From positions 496,001 to 560,000 of the forward strand of contig NZ_UYZZ01000001.1 in the NCBI RefSeq assembly GCF_900626095.1: 64,000 nt of DNA, given 5' to 3'. Positions 9,221-17,509 of this stretch are shown here, piece by piece. The notes beneath the pieces were generated by a model that searched no databases, had not been told where the DNA came from, and saw nothing but the letters and a program-made list of their open reading frames with translations. How positions within the stretch are numbered: position 1 is the first letter of the stretch; each line of letters begins with the position of its first letter. The stretch comes from Clostridium rectalis (GTDB taxonomy: Bacteria > Bacillota > Clostridia > Clostridiales > Clostridiaceae). The position numbers and the translations under genes were made by a program.

Positions 9221-10203
9221 AGTAATTTTCGTCCCTCCAAAATATTTCTAGGATCAATTTGTAACTTACATGATCTTTCTATATTAAAGTATTTATTTTT
9301 TACGCTACAACTTCCACAAACTCCTTCACCACAACACATTTTTGCATTGTTACAACAAGAAAAATCTATAGATTCCCCAATTAGATTTAATACATTGTAG
9401 TTTATAATATCTGCGGCGGAGGAATGCACTAAATTTACATTTTTATTTTTTATAATAGAGAGTAAAATATTTTTAAATTCTGCTGGAATTTCACCTTTAT
9501 CATTTATAACACTTGTAGTTATTAATTCGCAATTGCAACTATCAATAATTTTTTTTATAAATGTATTTTCATAAGGACTTTTATCTAGTATTATATATAT
9601 TTTATTTCCATTACCATAAAGTTTTTTAATCACAGGAACTATAGGTGCTTGACCTATTCCTCTTGCAACTACTATAGAAGAAGCATCTTTACTTTTATAA
9701 ATATTTTTCAGCCCAAAAATTCCATTCCAGAATGGACCTTTTACAAGTATTTTATCTCCTTCATTAATTAAATTTAAATTTTTCGTTTTTATTCCTTTTA
9801 TTTCTAAAGCTAAAACTATTCTATTTTCTTCTACATCTACTTCCATAATAGAAATGGGAGTGGCGAAAAAATGCTGGCTATCTGGATGTCTCAAAAAAAC
9901 AAAACTACCAGGAGAGGTTAGCTCTTTCGCAAGTTTATGAGGTACAGATATAGTAAATAAGGCTAATTCATTATATATAAATTCTTTTTTTAATAATATA
10001 CATTCTATTTCCTTTCTACCCTCTTTAGCTTTTTTACCGTTCCATACAAACTCTTGATATATGCAGACTCCTTTCCAGTTTATACAATCACAAAATTTTT
10101 TCTCTCTTAACTGAGAACAAAGTATACATTCACCACTTTCAGCTAAATGGCAAGGACAATACTCTGTTCCTGCATCAATGCAGTCTCTAACCTCATAGTT
10201 CAT
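9217..10203 (-). CDS. FAD/NAD-binding electron-transfer protein (dihydroorotate dehydrogenase B-like)
   Basis: 328 residues of the ferredoxin-reductase-like family often named sulfide/dihydroorotate dehydrogenase-like FAD/NAD-binding protein. The N-terminal ~50 residues carry many cysteines (EYCPCHL, CILC, KFCDC), a possible extra metal site. Next come the FAD-binding barrel (residues ~65-160), the NAD-binding part with VVARGIGQAPIVP, and near the C-terminus CCGEGVCGSC, the cysteine pattern of the [2Fe-2S] cluster in PyrK-like proteins. It should pass electrons between NAD(P)H and the flavoprotein encoded by the overlapping downstream gene. The start follows GGGGGGA. The pathway is unknown. 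Confidence 0.78.
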   Translation of the reverse strand: MNYEVRDCIDAGTEYCPCHLAESGECILCSQLREKKFCDCINWKGVCIYQEFVWNGKKAKEGRKEIECILLKKEFIYNELALFTISVPHKLAKELTSPGSFVFLRHPDSQHFFATPISIMEVDVEENRIVLALEIKGIKTKNLNLINEGDKILVKGPFWNGIFGLKNIYKSKDASSIVVARGIGQAPIVPVIKKLYGNGNKIYIILDKSPYENTFIKKIIDSCNCELITTSVINDKGEIPAEFKNILLSIIKNKNVNLVHSSAADIINYNVLNLIGESIDFSCCNNAKMCCGEGVCGSCSVKNKYFNIERSCKLQIDPRNILEGRKLL

Positions 10204-10272
10204 ATATAATCCCCCCGTTAATTACTAAACCTATACTAACAATTTATTTATATAGTTGATTTTTGTTACTAA

Positions 10273-10499
10273 GAAATTTTTCTAGTGGGTATTAAAAAAA
10301 AGACAGTGTCAGTGATATGATATAATGGGATATTACAAAGTAAATAAAAAATTTTGTAATTAATCCACTGTAAATTTGAATAAAGGAGTGATTTAGGAAA
10401 TACATTTTGTATCTAGTAATTTAATAGAACAGTTTTTAAAATTATATTATATTTATTTTTAGTGTGATTTATAGTGTAAATATTTTGATTGTATACTTA
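10273..10499 (+). repeat. long direct repeat, copy 1
   Basis: About 227 bases closely matching 11251-11473 in the same orientation. Shared features include a run of A followed by GAC-GTGTCAGTGATAT, a TATAATGGGATATTAC element, a near-perfect inverted repeat (ATTACAAA and TTTTGTAAT arms), and an AAAGGAGTGATTT ribosome-site-like sequence. Copy 2 lies just before the GT-C gene at 11537, so the repeat looks like a duplicated promoter/leader. This copy points into the 3' side of the small secreted-protein gene. It fills most of the gene-free stretch 10204-10522. Confidence 0.75.
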
Positions 10500-10522
10500 T
10501 CAGTTAATAAAAAACTCATAAT

Positions 10523-10936
10523 CTATCTGTATCCTGACCAATTTGTAGTAGCACCAGCATGCCAACTAACAGTAACTATGTCTGGGCCAAAATAAGTCCA
10601 ATCATCATATGCTTTTGCACTTATATTTGAAGCTAGTTCATTATCTATATATAATTTGTTAGAAGCATTATCAGATACTATAGTATGATTTTCTGCACCA
10701 CTGATTTCTATAACATTTTCACCATCTTTTATAGAATGAGTGAATGTATAATTTTTTTCGTAAATAGCTAATTTTTCAATTAAGTAGACTCCATTATTTT
10801 CATCCGGATTCATATATTTGATTGATTCTACATTGCTTAAAGTATGTGCAGAAACCGGATTTACGTTTGTCATTAAAAACATTGTGAAAAGTAAAATAAA
10901 TGAGCATATTTTTTTTAGTTTAGAATTCTTATTCAT
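10523..10936 (-). CDS. small secreted protein of unknown function
   Basis: 137 residues from the ATG at 10936; a GTG at 10951 overlaps the ribosome site GGAGG and is less likely. A clear signal peptide (basic MNKNSKLKK, hydrophobic FILLFTMFLMTN, cleavage near VSA-HT) shows that it is exported. The mature ~105 residues are polar with no cysteine, ending WHAGATTNWSGYR. It resembles the secreted precursor-like hypothetical proteins common in Firmicutes, some of which end in longer hydrophobic tails. No function is assigned. It is a single gene flanked by direct repeats. Confidence 0.6.
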   Translation of the reverse strand: MNKNSKLKKICSFILLFTMFLMTNVNPVSAHTLSNVESIKYMNPDENNGVYLIEKLAIYEKNYTFTHSIKDGENVIEISGAENHTIVSDNASNKLYIDNELASNISAKAYDDWTYFGPDIVTVSWHAGATTNWSGYR

Positions 10937-10951
10937 AGTAACGCCCTCCAC

Positions 10952-11250
10952 CTCGCTTTTTCACCTTTTTTTGTATTATAGATAAATTATACAAAAAAAT
11001 GGAATCGTTAACAAGTAGATAGTCTGTAAATTAAAGTTTAACTAGGTACTTTAAATAACACTTTTTAATAATTATTTTATAGCTTTAGGGCCCTGATATG
11101 GTTATATTAAGAAATGGAGTAAGAAAACAAACTAAAAATAAAAACTTTTTTTGTTTATTATTACACATTTATAAGAATAGCTAGTAATAGTAAAAGAAAT
11201 AAATTGTAATTAAAATTATTTAAGCCTAATTTTAGAGAGTTGTATCCTAT
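10952..11250. other. gene-free stretch
   Basis: AT-rich sequence between the start of the small secreted-protein gene and repeat copy 2. It must contain the minus-strand promoter of that gene near 10970-11010, but no element is clear enough to place. No coding sequence was seen. Confidence 0.4.
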
Positions 11251-11473
11251 GAAATTTTTCTATTATGTATTAAAAAAAAGACAATGTCAGTGATATACTA
11301 TAATGGGATATTACAAAATAAATAAAAAATTTTGTAATTAATCCATTGTAAATTTGAATAAAGGAGTGATTTTGGGAAAATATTTTTGCATATAGTAATT
11401 TAATAAAACAGTTTTTTATAATTATATTTATTTTTAGTGTAATTTGAAGTGTGAATATTTGGATTATATATTA
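11251..11473 (+). repeat. long direct repeat, copy 2 (leader of the GT-C gene)
   Basis: Partner of 10273-10499. It carries the same order of elements, with a perfect 9-bp inverted repeat (ATTACAAAA and TTTTGTAAT arms around 11310-11340) between a TATAAT-like box and an AAAGGAG sequence. It ends about 60 bases before the start of the membrane glycosyltransferase and is probably its promoter and leader region. Confidence 0.75.
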
Positions 11474-11536
11474 AGAATTCAAAATATCGTAAGTAGAAAA
11501 TAAAAACACAGTGACTTTAGAAAGGATTAATTTTAT

Positions 11537-12838
11537 ATGGAAAAATGTATTTTAAATAATGAAAAATATTATAAGGGTGTAATAATTTTAGGGATGCTTT
11601 TATCAGTATTATGGGTATTTTTAGTGGATACAAAGCCGTTCTCTGATTTTAATTACTATTACAAATTAGCAGGAAATATTGCAAATGGTAAGTCCTGGGG
11701 TAGTACATATACTTCTGTAGGATATTGTATTATTTTAGGGGCAATATTTAAAATTTTTGGGATAAGTTTATTAAATGCTAAAATATTTAATTTGTTTTTA
11801 ACGTTAGGAAATTATATATTGTTTTATAATATTTTAAAGAGAGTTAACTTAAAAGAAAGAGATAGAAAAATAATTTTTACATTATTTGTACTAATTCCTT
11901 CTAATATATTTTATAATAGCATTTTAGCTACGGAACCATTGTTTACTAATATACTTATATATATTACATTTGTATATTTTAGTGATATGAAATGTAAGTA
12001 TGTATATTTAGGGATACTAGTAGGATTGAATACTATGATAAAACCTTATTTTATAATTTATTTCTTTGTTATATTTTTATTGGAATTATTAATTAATAAA
12101 AACATTTTAAATTCTATAAAAAATTCTCTTCTGATTCTACTGATCTGTGCTATTACTATATCCCCTTTTATATACAGAAATACTAAATTAATGGGTCAAT
12201 TTACTTATGTGTCTAATAATGGGGGCATAGTATTATATATAAATAACAATTCCCAAAACAAAACAGGCAGATGGATGGCAGCTAAAGATGTAGAAAATTC
12301 AATTGTAAAAACAGAAGAATATAAATTAGCTAACCAAACAGTAAAAAATAAGATGCTAAATAAGGCTGCAAAAGAATGGATAAAATCTCATCCTATTCAG
12401 TTTATTAAATTAGGATTTAAAAGGTTATTTAATGTATATTTTTTAGCGGATGATGTTTTTTATGGTTTTTATGGAACACAAGTAAGTGATAATAATAAAA
12501 TTAATGTATTTATAAGAGTAACTATAATTAAAAATATAATTTTTATACCAGCTATAATCTTTATTTTAATTTATAGTATAGTTGTTTTAAAGCATATATG
12601 GAGAGGAGAAACTCATCTTTTAAATAAATATACATTATACAATGTAATATTATTTTATATGTTTACCTCTGTGTATTTTATAACGGAAGGACAGGGAAGG
12701 TATTCTTTCCCACAAATTTTTACAATGATATATTGTTTTTGTGGTTTCATAAATTTTGTTGTTAAGAAAAAAAGTACAAAAGAATATTTTATTAGAGATG
12801 GAGTACCTTTTTTGAAAAGTGAAAAAATCAAAAGATAG
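11537..12838 (+). CDS. GT-C fold membrane glycosyltransferase (PMT/GT39-like)
   Basis: 433-residue polytopic membrane protein with about ten hydrophobic segments. The first external loop holds SDFNYYYKLAGNIANGKSW, with the Asp expected at the catalytic position of GT-C enzymes. TEPLFT near residue 135 and SPFIYRN near residue 210 are also typical of the dolichyl-phosphate-mannose protein mannosyltransferase superfamily. These enzymes move a sugar from a polyprenyl-phosphate carrier to a lipid, polymer or protein on the outer face of the membrane. The C-terminus is a basic cytoplasmic tail. The acceptor is unknown. It is a single gene behind repeat copy 2 and before the terminator at 12980. 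Confidence 0.75.
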   Translation: MEKCILNNEKYYKGVIILGMLLSVLWVFLVDTKPFSDFNYYYKLAGNIANGKSWGSTYTSVGYCIILGAIFKIFGISLLNAKIFNLFLTLGNYILFYNILKRVNLKERDRKIIFTLFVLIPSNIFYNSILATEPLFTNILIYITFVYFSDMKCKYVYLGILVGLNTMIKPYFIIYFFVIFLLELLINKNILNSIKNSLLILLICAITISPFIYRNTKLMGQFTYVSNNGGIVLYINNNSQNKTGRWMAAKDVENSIVKTEEYKLANQTVKNKMLNKAAKEWIKSHPIQFIKLGFKRLFNVYFLADDVFYGFYGTQVSDNNKINVFIRVTIIKNIIFIPAIIFILIYSIVVLKHIWRGETHLLNKYTLYNVILFYMFTSVYFITEGQGRYSFPQIFTMIYCFCGFINFVVKKKSTKEYFIRDGVPFLKSEKIKR

Positions 12839-12979
12839 TTTAGGATATTCTCCGCAGTAATGTGGACTTTATATTGAACCGACACTTTGGTAATTTATTG
12901 ATTATATGTCTGCAATTAAAGTAATAAAAAAGTAATTAGTGAAGTTTACAATTTTAAAATAGAATAAATCTTATTGTGT

Positions 12980-13010
12980 AAAAGTGTGTATATAAATTAC
13001 ACACTTTTTT
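12980..13010 (+). terminator. rho-independent terminator
   Basis: An 11-bp perfect stem (12980-12990 with 12998-13008), a 7-base loop and a run of T to 13010 lie 140 bases after the GT-C gene. Confidence 0.8.
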
Positions 13011-13011
13011 G

Positions 13012-13027
13012 TTGGAAACGCTTGGTT
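13012..13027 (+). promoter_or_regulatory. candidate CcpA (cre) site upstream of chitinase
   Basis: TTGGAAACGCTTGGTT fits the cre consensus WTGNAANCGNWNNCWW at every defined position except the C at position 14. It lies about 305 bases upstream of the chitinase start, far for simple repression unless the promoter is also distal. Chitinase genes are often under carbon catabolite control, so the site is plausible but weak. Confidence 0.3.
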
Positions 13028-13282
13028 TTACACATAAATTAATGGCATGAAATTTGCTTTTAAATATTAATAAGGTTTTATATGGTTGGCTATTTAAAGT
13101 AAGTTTAAGTATATAGATTCTTTAGGCACTTTGTTTTAAAATTTTATCCTGAAAACTAGAATGCTCATTAGTATGCCAATATTTTATATTATGTTAAATT
13201 TATGATTTGTTCATTGTTTTCTTTGGTATACAAACTTATTATTATGTATGACTAATTCAGTTTACTATATTAAAGGAGAACA
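13028..13282. other. chitinase upstream region
   Basis: AT-rich gene-free sequence that should contain the chitinase promoter; no -35/-10 pair stood out. It is bounded by the cre-like site on the left and the mini-ORF on the right. Confidence 0.35.
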
Positions 13283-13309
13283 ATGTACATAAAACTTTAC
13301 AAAATGTAA
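13283..13309 (+). CDS. possible 8-residue leader peptide of chitinase
   Basis: ATG 13283 follows AAAGGAG (13272-13278) at good spacing and encodes MYIKLYKM before TAA 13307. Its last codons lie inside a small hairpin (CTTTAC 13295-13300 with GTAAAG 13306-13311), just upstream of the chitinase ribosome site. It may be a translated leader that affects chitinase expression, or chance. Confidence 0.3.
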   Translation: MYIKLYKM

Positions 13310-13332
13310 AGATAAATTAGGAGGATGAGAAA

Positions 13333-15168
13333 ATGAAGAAGACGCATTTAACGAAGTTGGTAGCAGGTTTCATTGCTGCTACATTTTCCCTATCTCTTTT
13401 AACAACAACAGTAAAGGCAAGAGCTACTGAGGATAAGGGCAATTTAAATCATGTAAAAAAGACTGTTAATAAGGATTTACAAAGAAAGCTAATTGGATAT
13501 TTTCCGGAGTGGGCCTATAATAATGAAGCACAAGGTTTTTTTAATGTTACCGATTTACAGTGGGACTCATTAACCCATATTCAATATTCTTTTGCTATGG
13601 TAGATGAAAATACAAATAAAATTACATTGGGAGATGAAAATGCGGCATTAAGAGAAGAATTTAAGAATTATGATTTATCATATAAAGGGAAAAAAATAGA
13701 ATTGGATTCTACTCTTCCATATAAAGGACATTTTAATTTGCTTCAAACTATGAAAAAGCAATTCCCTAATGTTAATTTACTTATATCAGTAGGTGGATGG
13801 GCAGGGAGCAGAGGATTTTATACTATGCTTGATACAGATGCAGGAATTAATACATTTGCAGATTCTTGTATTGATTTTATAAAAAAATATAATTTTGATG
13901 GTGTTGATATTGATTTTGAATACCCATCTTCAACAAGCCAATCGGGTAATCCAGCTGATTTCGATTTATCTGAACCGAGAAGAGCTAAGCTAAATGAAAG
14001 ATATAATTTACTTATGAAAACGTTAAGAGAAAAAATAGATATAGCCTCCGATAAGGATAATAAAGACTATGTATTATCAGCAGCAGTAACCGCATCTCCT
14101 TGGGTACTTGGTGGTGTAAAGGATAACACATATGCTAAGTATCTAGATTTTTTAAGTGTTATGTCTTATGACTATCATGGGGGATGGAATGAATACGTGG
14201 AAAATTTAGCAGGTATTTATCCTGATCCAGCAGATAGAGAAACAATTAATCAAATTATGCCTACACTTTGTATGGATTGGGCCTATAGATACTACAGAGG
14301 AGTATTACCTGCTGAAAAAATTTTAATGGGGATACCATATTATACTAGAGGATGGGAAAATGTACAAGGAGGAAAAAATGGTCTTCATGGATCAAGTAAG
14401 ACTCCTGCCACTGGTAAATATAATATTTGGGGAGATGACTTAGACAATGATGGAATATTAGATCCAGCAGGAGCTAATCCTCTATGGCATGTATTAAATC
14501 TTATGGAAAAAGATCCAAATTTGAAAGTGCATTGGGACGATGTAGAGAAAGTACCATATGTTTGGCAAGATACAGAGAAGGTTTTTTTATCATTTGAAAA
14601 TGAAAAATCTATTGATGAGAGGTTAACATATATTAAAAATAAAAACTTAGGTGGAGCTCTAATTTGGGTTATGAACGGTGATTATGGATTAAATCCTAAT
14701 TATAAAGAAGGGTCAGACAGTGTTAATGAAGGGAAGTATACTTTTGGAGATACTTTAACTAAGAAATTGAGTAATGGTTTACGCAATATGGGAGAATGTA
14801 GTGTAACTCCAGAGGATAATAATATGAATTTAAAACCAATTAATGTTTCAGTAGATTTATCTGGAACCTACGATCATCCAAATTATACTTACGATATAAA
14901 AATTACTAATTTTACAGGGAAAGAGATTAAAGGTGGCTGGGAAGTTTCGTTTGATCTTCCTAAATCAGCATTATATAAATCTTCTTGGGGAGGAGCATAT
15001 ACATTAAAAGATAATGGTGACTTTACAACGGTAACAATAAAGTCTAGTGGGTGGCAAAGTATCAGTGCTAATGGAACTGAGCATATACAGGGAATGATAG
15101 GGCTGTGTTTTTCAGGTGTTAGAAACATTACCTTTAATGGTATGAATCCAGTGAGAGATAAAAAATAA
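13333..15168 (+). CDS. secreted GH18 chitinase with C-terminal CBM2
   Basis: 611 residues. A signal peptide spans ~1-30 (basic start, LVAGFIAATFSLSLLTTT). The GH18 barrel begins with KLIGYFPEW and contains the catalytic motif DGVDIDFEYP, with Glu196 as the acid and Asp192/Asp194 as helpers; SVGGWAGSRGF and MSYDYHGGW are also typical. From about residue 505 to the end a family 2 carbohydrate-binding module is visible (ITNFTGKEIKGGWEVSFDLP, surface Trp residues, SGWQSISANG). It breaks down chitin outside the cell. The start follows TAGGAGGATGAGAAA. The upstream leader has a mini-ORF and a cre-like site, suggesting regulated expression. Domain order and length are normal for clostridial chitinases. 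Confidence 0.95.
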   Translation: MKKTHLTKLVAGFIAATFSLSLLTTTVKARATEDKGNLNHVKKTVNKDLQRKLIGYFPEWAYNNEAQGFFNVTDLQWDSLTHIQYSFAMVDENTNKITLGDENAALREEFKNYDLSYKGKKIELDSTLPYKGHFNLLQTMKKQFPNVNLLISVGGWAGSRGFYTMLDTDAGINTFADSCIDFIKKYNFDGVDIDFEYPSSTSQSGNPADFDLSEPRRAKLNERYNLLMKTLREKIDIASDKDNKDYVLSAAVTASPWVLGGVKDNTYAKYLDFLSVMSYDYHGGWNEYVENLAGIYPDPADRETINQIMPTLCMDWAYRYYRGVLPAEKILMGIPYYTRGWENVQGGKNGLHGSSKTPATGKYNIWGDDLDNDGILDPAGANPLWHVLNLMEKDPNLKVHWDDVEKVPYVWQDTEKVFLSFENEKSIDERLTYIKNKNLGGALIWVMNGDYGLNPNYKEGSDSVNEGKYTFGDTLTKKLSNGLRNMGECSVTPEDNNMNLKPINVSVDLSGTYDHPNYTYDIKITNFTGKEIKGGWEVSFDLPKSALYKSSWGGAYTLKDNGDFTTVTIKSSGWQSISANGTEHIQGMIGLCFSGVRNITFNGMNPVRDKK

Positions 15169-15180
15169 CTAAACAAAAAT

Positions 15181-15216
15181 ACTTAAGGGGAGTTTTAACT
15201 TCCCTTAAGTATTTTA
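15181..15216 (+). terminator. chitinase terminator
   Basis: A strong hairpin 15181-15210 (ACTTAAGGG arm paired with CCCTTAAGT) is followed by ATTTTAAT, 12 bases after the chitinase stop. Confidence 0.85.
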
Positions 15217-15326
15217 ATAATAAATATATTATTAAATGTTTTAAACTATAAAGTTGAATAAAAATTTACTTTAGGAATATAATAAAAACTATAAGATGAT
15301 AAAATAGAAATAAGGCCATAAAGGCC

Positions 15327-15494
15327 TTAGGATAATACTGAAATTATATATACTATTATTAAAAATATTATTATATAAAGAAATACTATGTTTTTTTGGA
15401 GGAATGATACTGTATAAGATAAAATATATGGCAAAATAATCAAAAGGGCACTGGATAAAGTAGTAGTAAACCTTTGAAGATTACGCCTTTTCAT
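15327..15494 (-). CDS. 55-residue small membrane protein
   Basis: Starts at ATG 15494 behind a near-ideal AAGGAGGCGATAACGT ribosome site. It encodes a basic N-terminus (MKRRNLQRF) and two hydrophobic helices, SSALLIILPYILSYTVSFL and IVFLYIIIFLIIVYIISVL. The stop at 15327 sits in a perfect 7-bp stem (TAAGGCC and GGCCTTA, 15311-15329) that can act as its terminator. The strong translation signal and clean two-helix layout argue that it is real, although it is short. Function unknown; it is divergent from the acetyltransferase gene at 15615. Confidence 0.6.
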   Translation of the reverse strand: MKRRNLQRFTTTLSSALLIILPYILSYTVSFLQKNIVFLYIIIFLIIVYIISVLS

Positions 15495-15614
15495 ACGTTA
15501 TCGCCTCCTTATATTTTATCTTTAAATTACCCATAATTTCAAAAATTATACTTGTTTTTTTGCATAGGACAAGCATTTTTATAAAATTTACAAAAAATTA
15601 AGGAGGTAAAAGAT

Positions 15615-16172
15615 TTGACAGAAAAAGAAAAGATGATTTGTGGGGAGTATTATAGTGCAAATAATCAAGAACTTATACATGCCAGAAACAGGGCTAGAAG
15701 GCTTATAAAAAAATTTAATAATACTTTGCCTGAGGAAGAAGAAGTAAGAAACAAAATTATTAAAGAGTTATTTAAAAGCACAGGGGAAAAGTTTTATATA
15801 GAACCTCCTTTTAGATGTGACTATGGTATGAATATTAAATGGGGGGAAAATTCTTATGCGAATTTTGATTGTGTAATATTAGATTGTGCCACTGTGAACA
15901 TAGGGAACAATGTATTAATAGCACCTAATGTAAAAATTTTTACTGCCACCCATCCAATAGATCCAAATTTAAGAAAGAAAGGATTAGAATATGCTGAATC
16001 TATAACCATAGGTAATAATGTATGGATAGGAGGTGGTAGTATTATAAATCCAGGAGTTTCAATTGGTGAAAATAGTATAATTGGATCTGGGAGTATAGTA
16101 ACTAAGGATATACCTTCTAATGTGATTGCTGTAGGAAATCCATGTAAAGTGATAAAAACACTAACAAAATAG
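15615..16172 (+). CDS. maltose/galactoside O-acetyltransferase family protein
   Basis: 185 residues with a left-handed beta-helix (LbetaH) of hexapeptide repeats (IGNNVLIAPNVKIFTATHPI, IGNNVWIGGGSIINPGVSIG, IGSGSIVTKDIP). The N-terminal Mac domain begins MTEKEKMICGEYYSANNQEL. The catalytic His is in ATHPID. It transfers acetyl from acetyl-CoA to a sugar hydroxyl, as in Maa/LacA. The start is TTG 15615 behind AGGAGG (15601-15606). Single cytoplasmic gene; length is standard. Confidence 0.9.
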   Translation: MTEKEKMICGEYYSANNQELIHARNRARRLIKKFNNTLPEEEEVRNKIIKELFKSTGEKFYIEPPFRCDYGMNIKWGENSYANFDCVILDCATVNIGNNVLIAPNVKIFTATHPIDPNLRKKGLEYAESITIGNNVWIGGGSIINPGVSIGENSIIGSGSIVTKDIPSNVIAVGNPCKVIKTLTK

Positions 16173-16312
16173 TATTTATGTATTATAACTAAGAATTAGG
16201 TATTAATCTTATAAAAATTTTTGGATACCCTTTAAATAGGATATTGATAAAGATATATGAAGTTTGAGGAGATGATAATTATTTGGTAGTATTAACCTAA
16301 GGAGGGATTACA

Positions 16313-16582
16313 ATGAATATATTAGATATACTTAATAAGTTCAATATGAATGATTGCAGTGGAACTAAAATGAAGGTGCATTTTTTAATAGGTGGGTTTG
16401 AAGTTAAAGAGCTACAAGATATGGCAATAAATAGTGCTAAAGCATTGCTTGGAGATCAGGAATTTGTTTGTAATGAAAAAGGGTTTAGTACATATCTTGC
16501 AGTACATGAAATACCCAATGTAATAAATACACTTGTAAAAGATATGATAGCTGTATATGGAGTTATTCCAGAAGTAGAATAA
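16313..16582 (+). CDS. conserved hypothetical protein
   Basis: 89 residues, starting after AAGGAGGGATTACA. Sequence features are a short helical start, a central KMKVHFLIGGFEVKELQDMA and an alpha/beta-like end (HEIPNVINTLVKDMIAVYGVIPEVE). No domain, signal peptide or membrane helix is recognised. It appears as a single gene with its own terminator at 16598. Function unknown. Confidence 0.65.
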   Translation: MNILDILNKFNMNDCSGTKMKVHFLIGGFEVKELQDMAINSAKALLGDQEFVCNEKGFSTYLAVHEIPNVINTLVKDMIAVYGVIPEVE

Positions 16583-16597
16583 AAATTTTAAAGTAAG

Positions 16598-16626
16598 AAA
16601 GAGCTTTTTAATAGCTCTTTTTTATT
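16598..16626 (+). terminator. rho-independent terminator
   Basis: A perfect 8-bp stem AAAGAGCT/AGCTCTTT (16598-16605 and 16613-16620) is followed by a T-run. Confidence 0.85.
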
Positions 16627-16710
16627 TTAAAATTATTTGTTAATTAAAGTAATAACTTCAACATATATATTATTAAGTATATATTAGATTTATTTAGTAG
16701 GGGTGATTTT

Positions 16711-17019
16711 ATGGTGTTTGAGGATTTTCTTACAATAGATTATGTTGCTACATTTATGGGAACAGTAGTTGTTACTATGCTCACGGTACAATTTTTAAAG
16801 GAATTACCGGGCATAAAGAAAATACCAACTAAATACTTTACATTTATCATAGCTTTTTTTAATATTCTTATTTGTAGTATTGTTAAAAAAAATCTTTCTT
16901 TAAGTGGGTTATATTTAATTTCTATAAACTCTATGATGGTAACATTCACTGCTACGGGAGGGTATGATTTTACTATAAAAACGATAAAGTTCGATAAAGA
17001 GAAAAATGTAGATAATTAA
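16711..17019 (+). CDS. small holin-like membrane protein
   Basis: 102 residues with three likely membrane segments (FMGTVVVTMLTVQFL, YFTFIIAFFNILICSI, LYLISINSMMVTFTATGG) and a charged C-terminal tail ending KEKNVDN. Size and layout resemble clostridial phage-type holins and related small membrane proteins, but no lysis enzyme lies next to it. The start follows TAGGGGTG. Single gene with its own terminator. Confidence 0.6.
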   Translation: MVFEDFLTIDYVATFMGTVVVTMLTVQFLKELPGIKKIPTKYFTFIIAFFNILICSIVKKNLSLSGLYLISINSMMVTFTATGGYDFTIKTIKFDKEKNVDN

Positions 17020-17023
17020 TTTC

Positions 17024-17050
17024 AAAGGTTAGTGGTACTAACCTTTTTTA
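17024..17050 (+). terminator. rho-independent terminator
   Basis: A perfect 10-bp stem (17024-17033 with 17037-17046), a 3-base loop and a T-run follow 5 bases after the holin-like gene. Confidence 0.88.
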
Positions 17051-17115
17051 GTATCTAAATATTATCATTTTTCAACCTTATTTTTATTAAAATTATGCTA
17101 TTCTTTAATTCGTGT

Positions 17116-17246
17116 TTAATATTTAATTGGACTATCATATTTAGCAGTAAATATAAATTCTGCTTTTCTTGTGTTATATATATAAATACATTTTTCCCCC
17201 TTTATTTCTGATTTAACTCTAAAATTAAATTTATTGTCTAGAGATT
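17116..17246 (-). pseudogene. possible short gene remnant
   Basis: The minus strand reads about 42 codons without a start, including NKFNFRVKSEIKGEKC and KAEFIFTAKYDSP, to a stop at 17116. The texture resembles the C-terminal end of a real protein, with an in-frame stop cutting it off upstream. It may be the tail of a deleted gene or chance. The rest of 17050-17372 shows nothing else. Confidence 0.25.
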
Positions 17247-17372
17247 AAAAAATATGTTTTATTTATTTAGGAAAGAATTAAAATTTATTTCAAATGTAAT
17301 TCACATTTTTTTTTTACTCACATATAATAAATTTGATTTGAAAAATGAAGGAATATTTACAATTTTAAAGAA

Positions 17373-17421
17373 TGATTAACAATCATTAACTTAATGTTAA
17401 CAAATGTTAATAAATGTTAAT
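17373..17421 (+). promoter_or_regulatory. five TTAA-centred repeats phased at one helical turn
   Basis: The motif (A/G)TTAA(C/T) recurs with its TTAA at 17376, 17386, 17397, 17407 and 17417, spaced 10, 11, 10 and 10 bases. The last three units are ATGTTAACAA, ATGTTAATAA and ATGTTAATAT. The array ends 10 bases before the -35 box of the protease promoter. Same-face phasing suggests cooperative binding of a regulator. The factor is unknown. Confidence 0.5.
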
Positions 17422-17430
17422 ATTATGAAA

Positions 17431-17459
17431 TTGTTCTTTATTTTATGAGTTGATATAAT
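17431..17459 (+). promoter_or_regulatory. sigma-A-type promoter of the neutral protease gene
   Basis: TTGTTC (17431-17436), 17 bases, then TATAAT (17454-17459), 50 bases before the protease start. The -35 is imperfect, which fits dependence on an activator bound at the upstream array. Confidence 0.6.
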
Positions 17460-17509
17460 AAATATTGTAAATTCCAATTAACCATAAATTTATTAGGGGG
17501 TAACAATTT

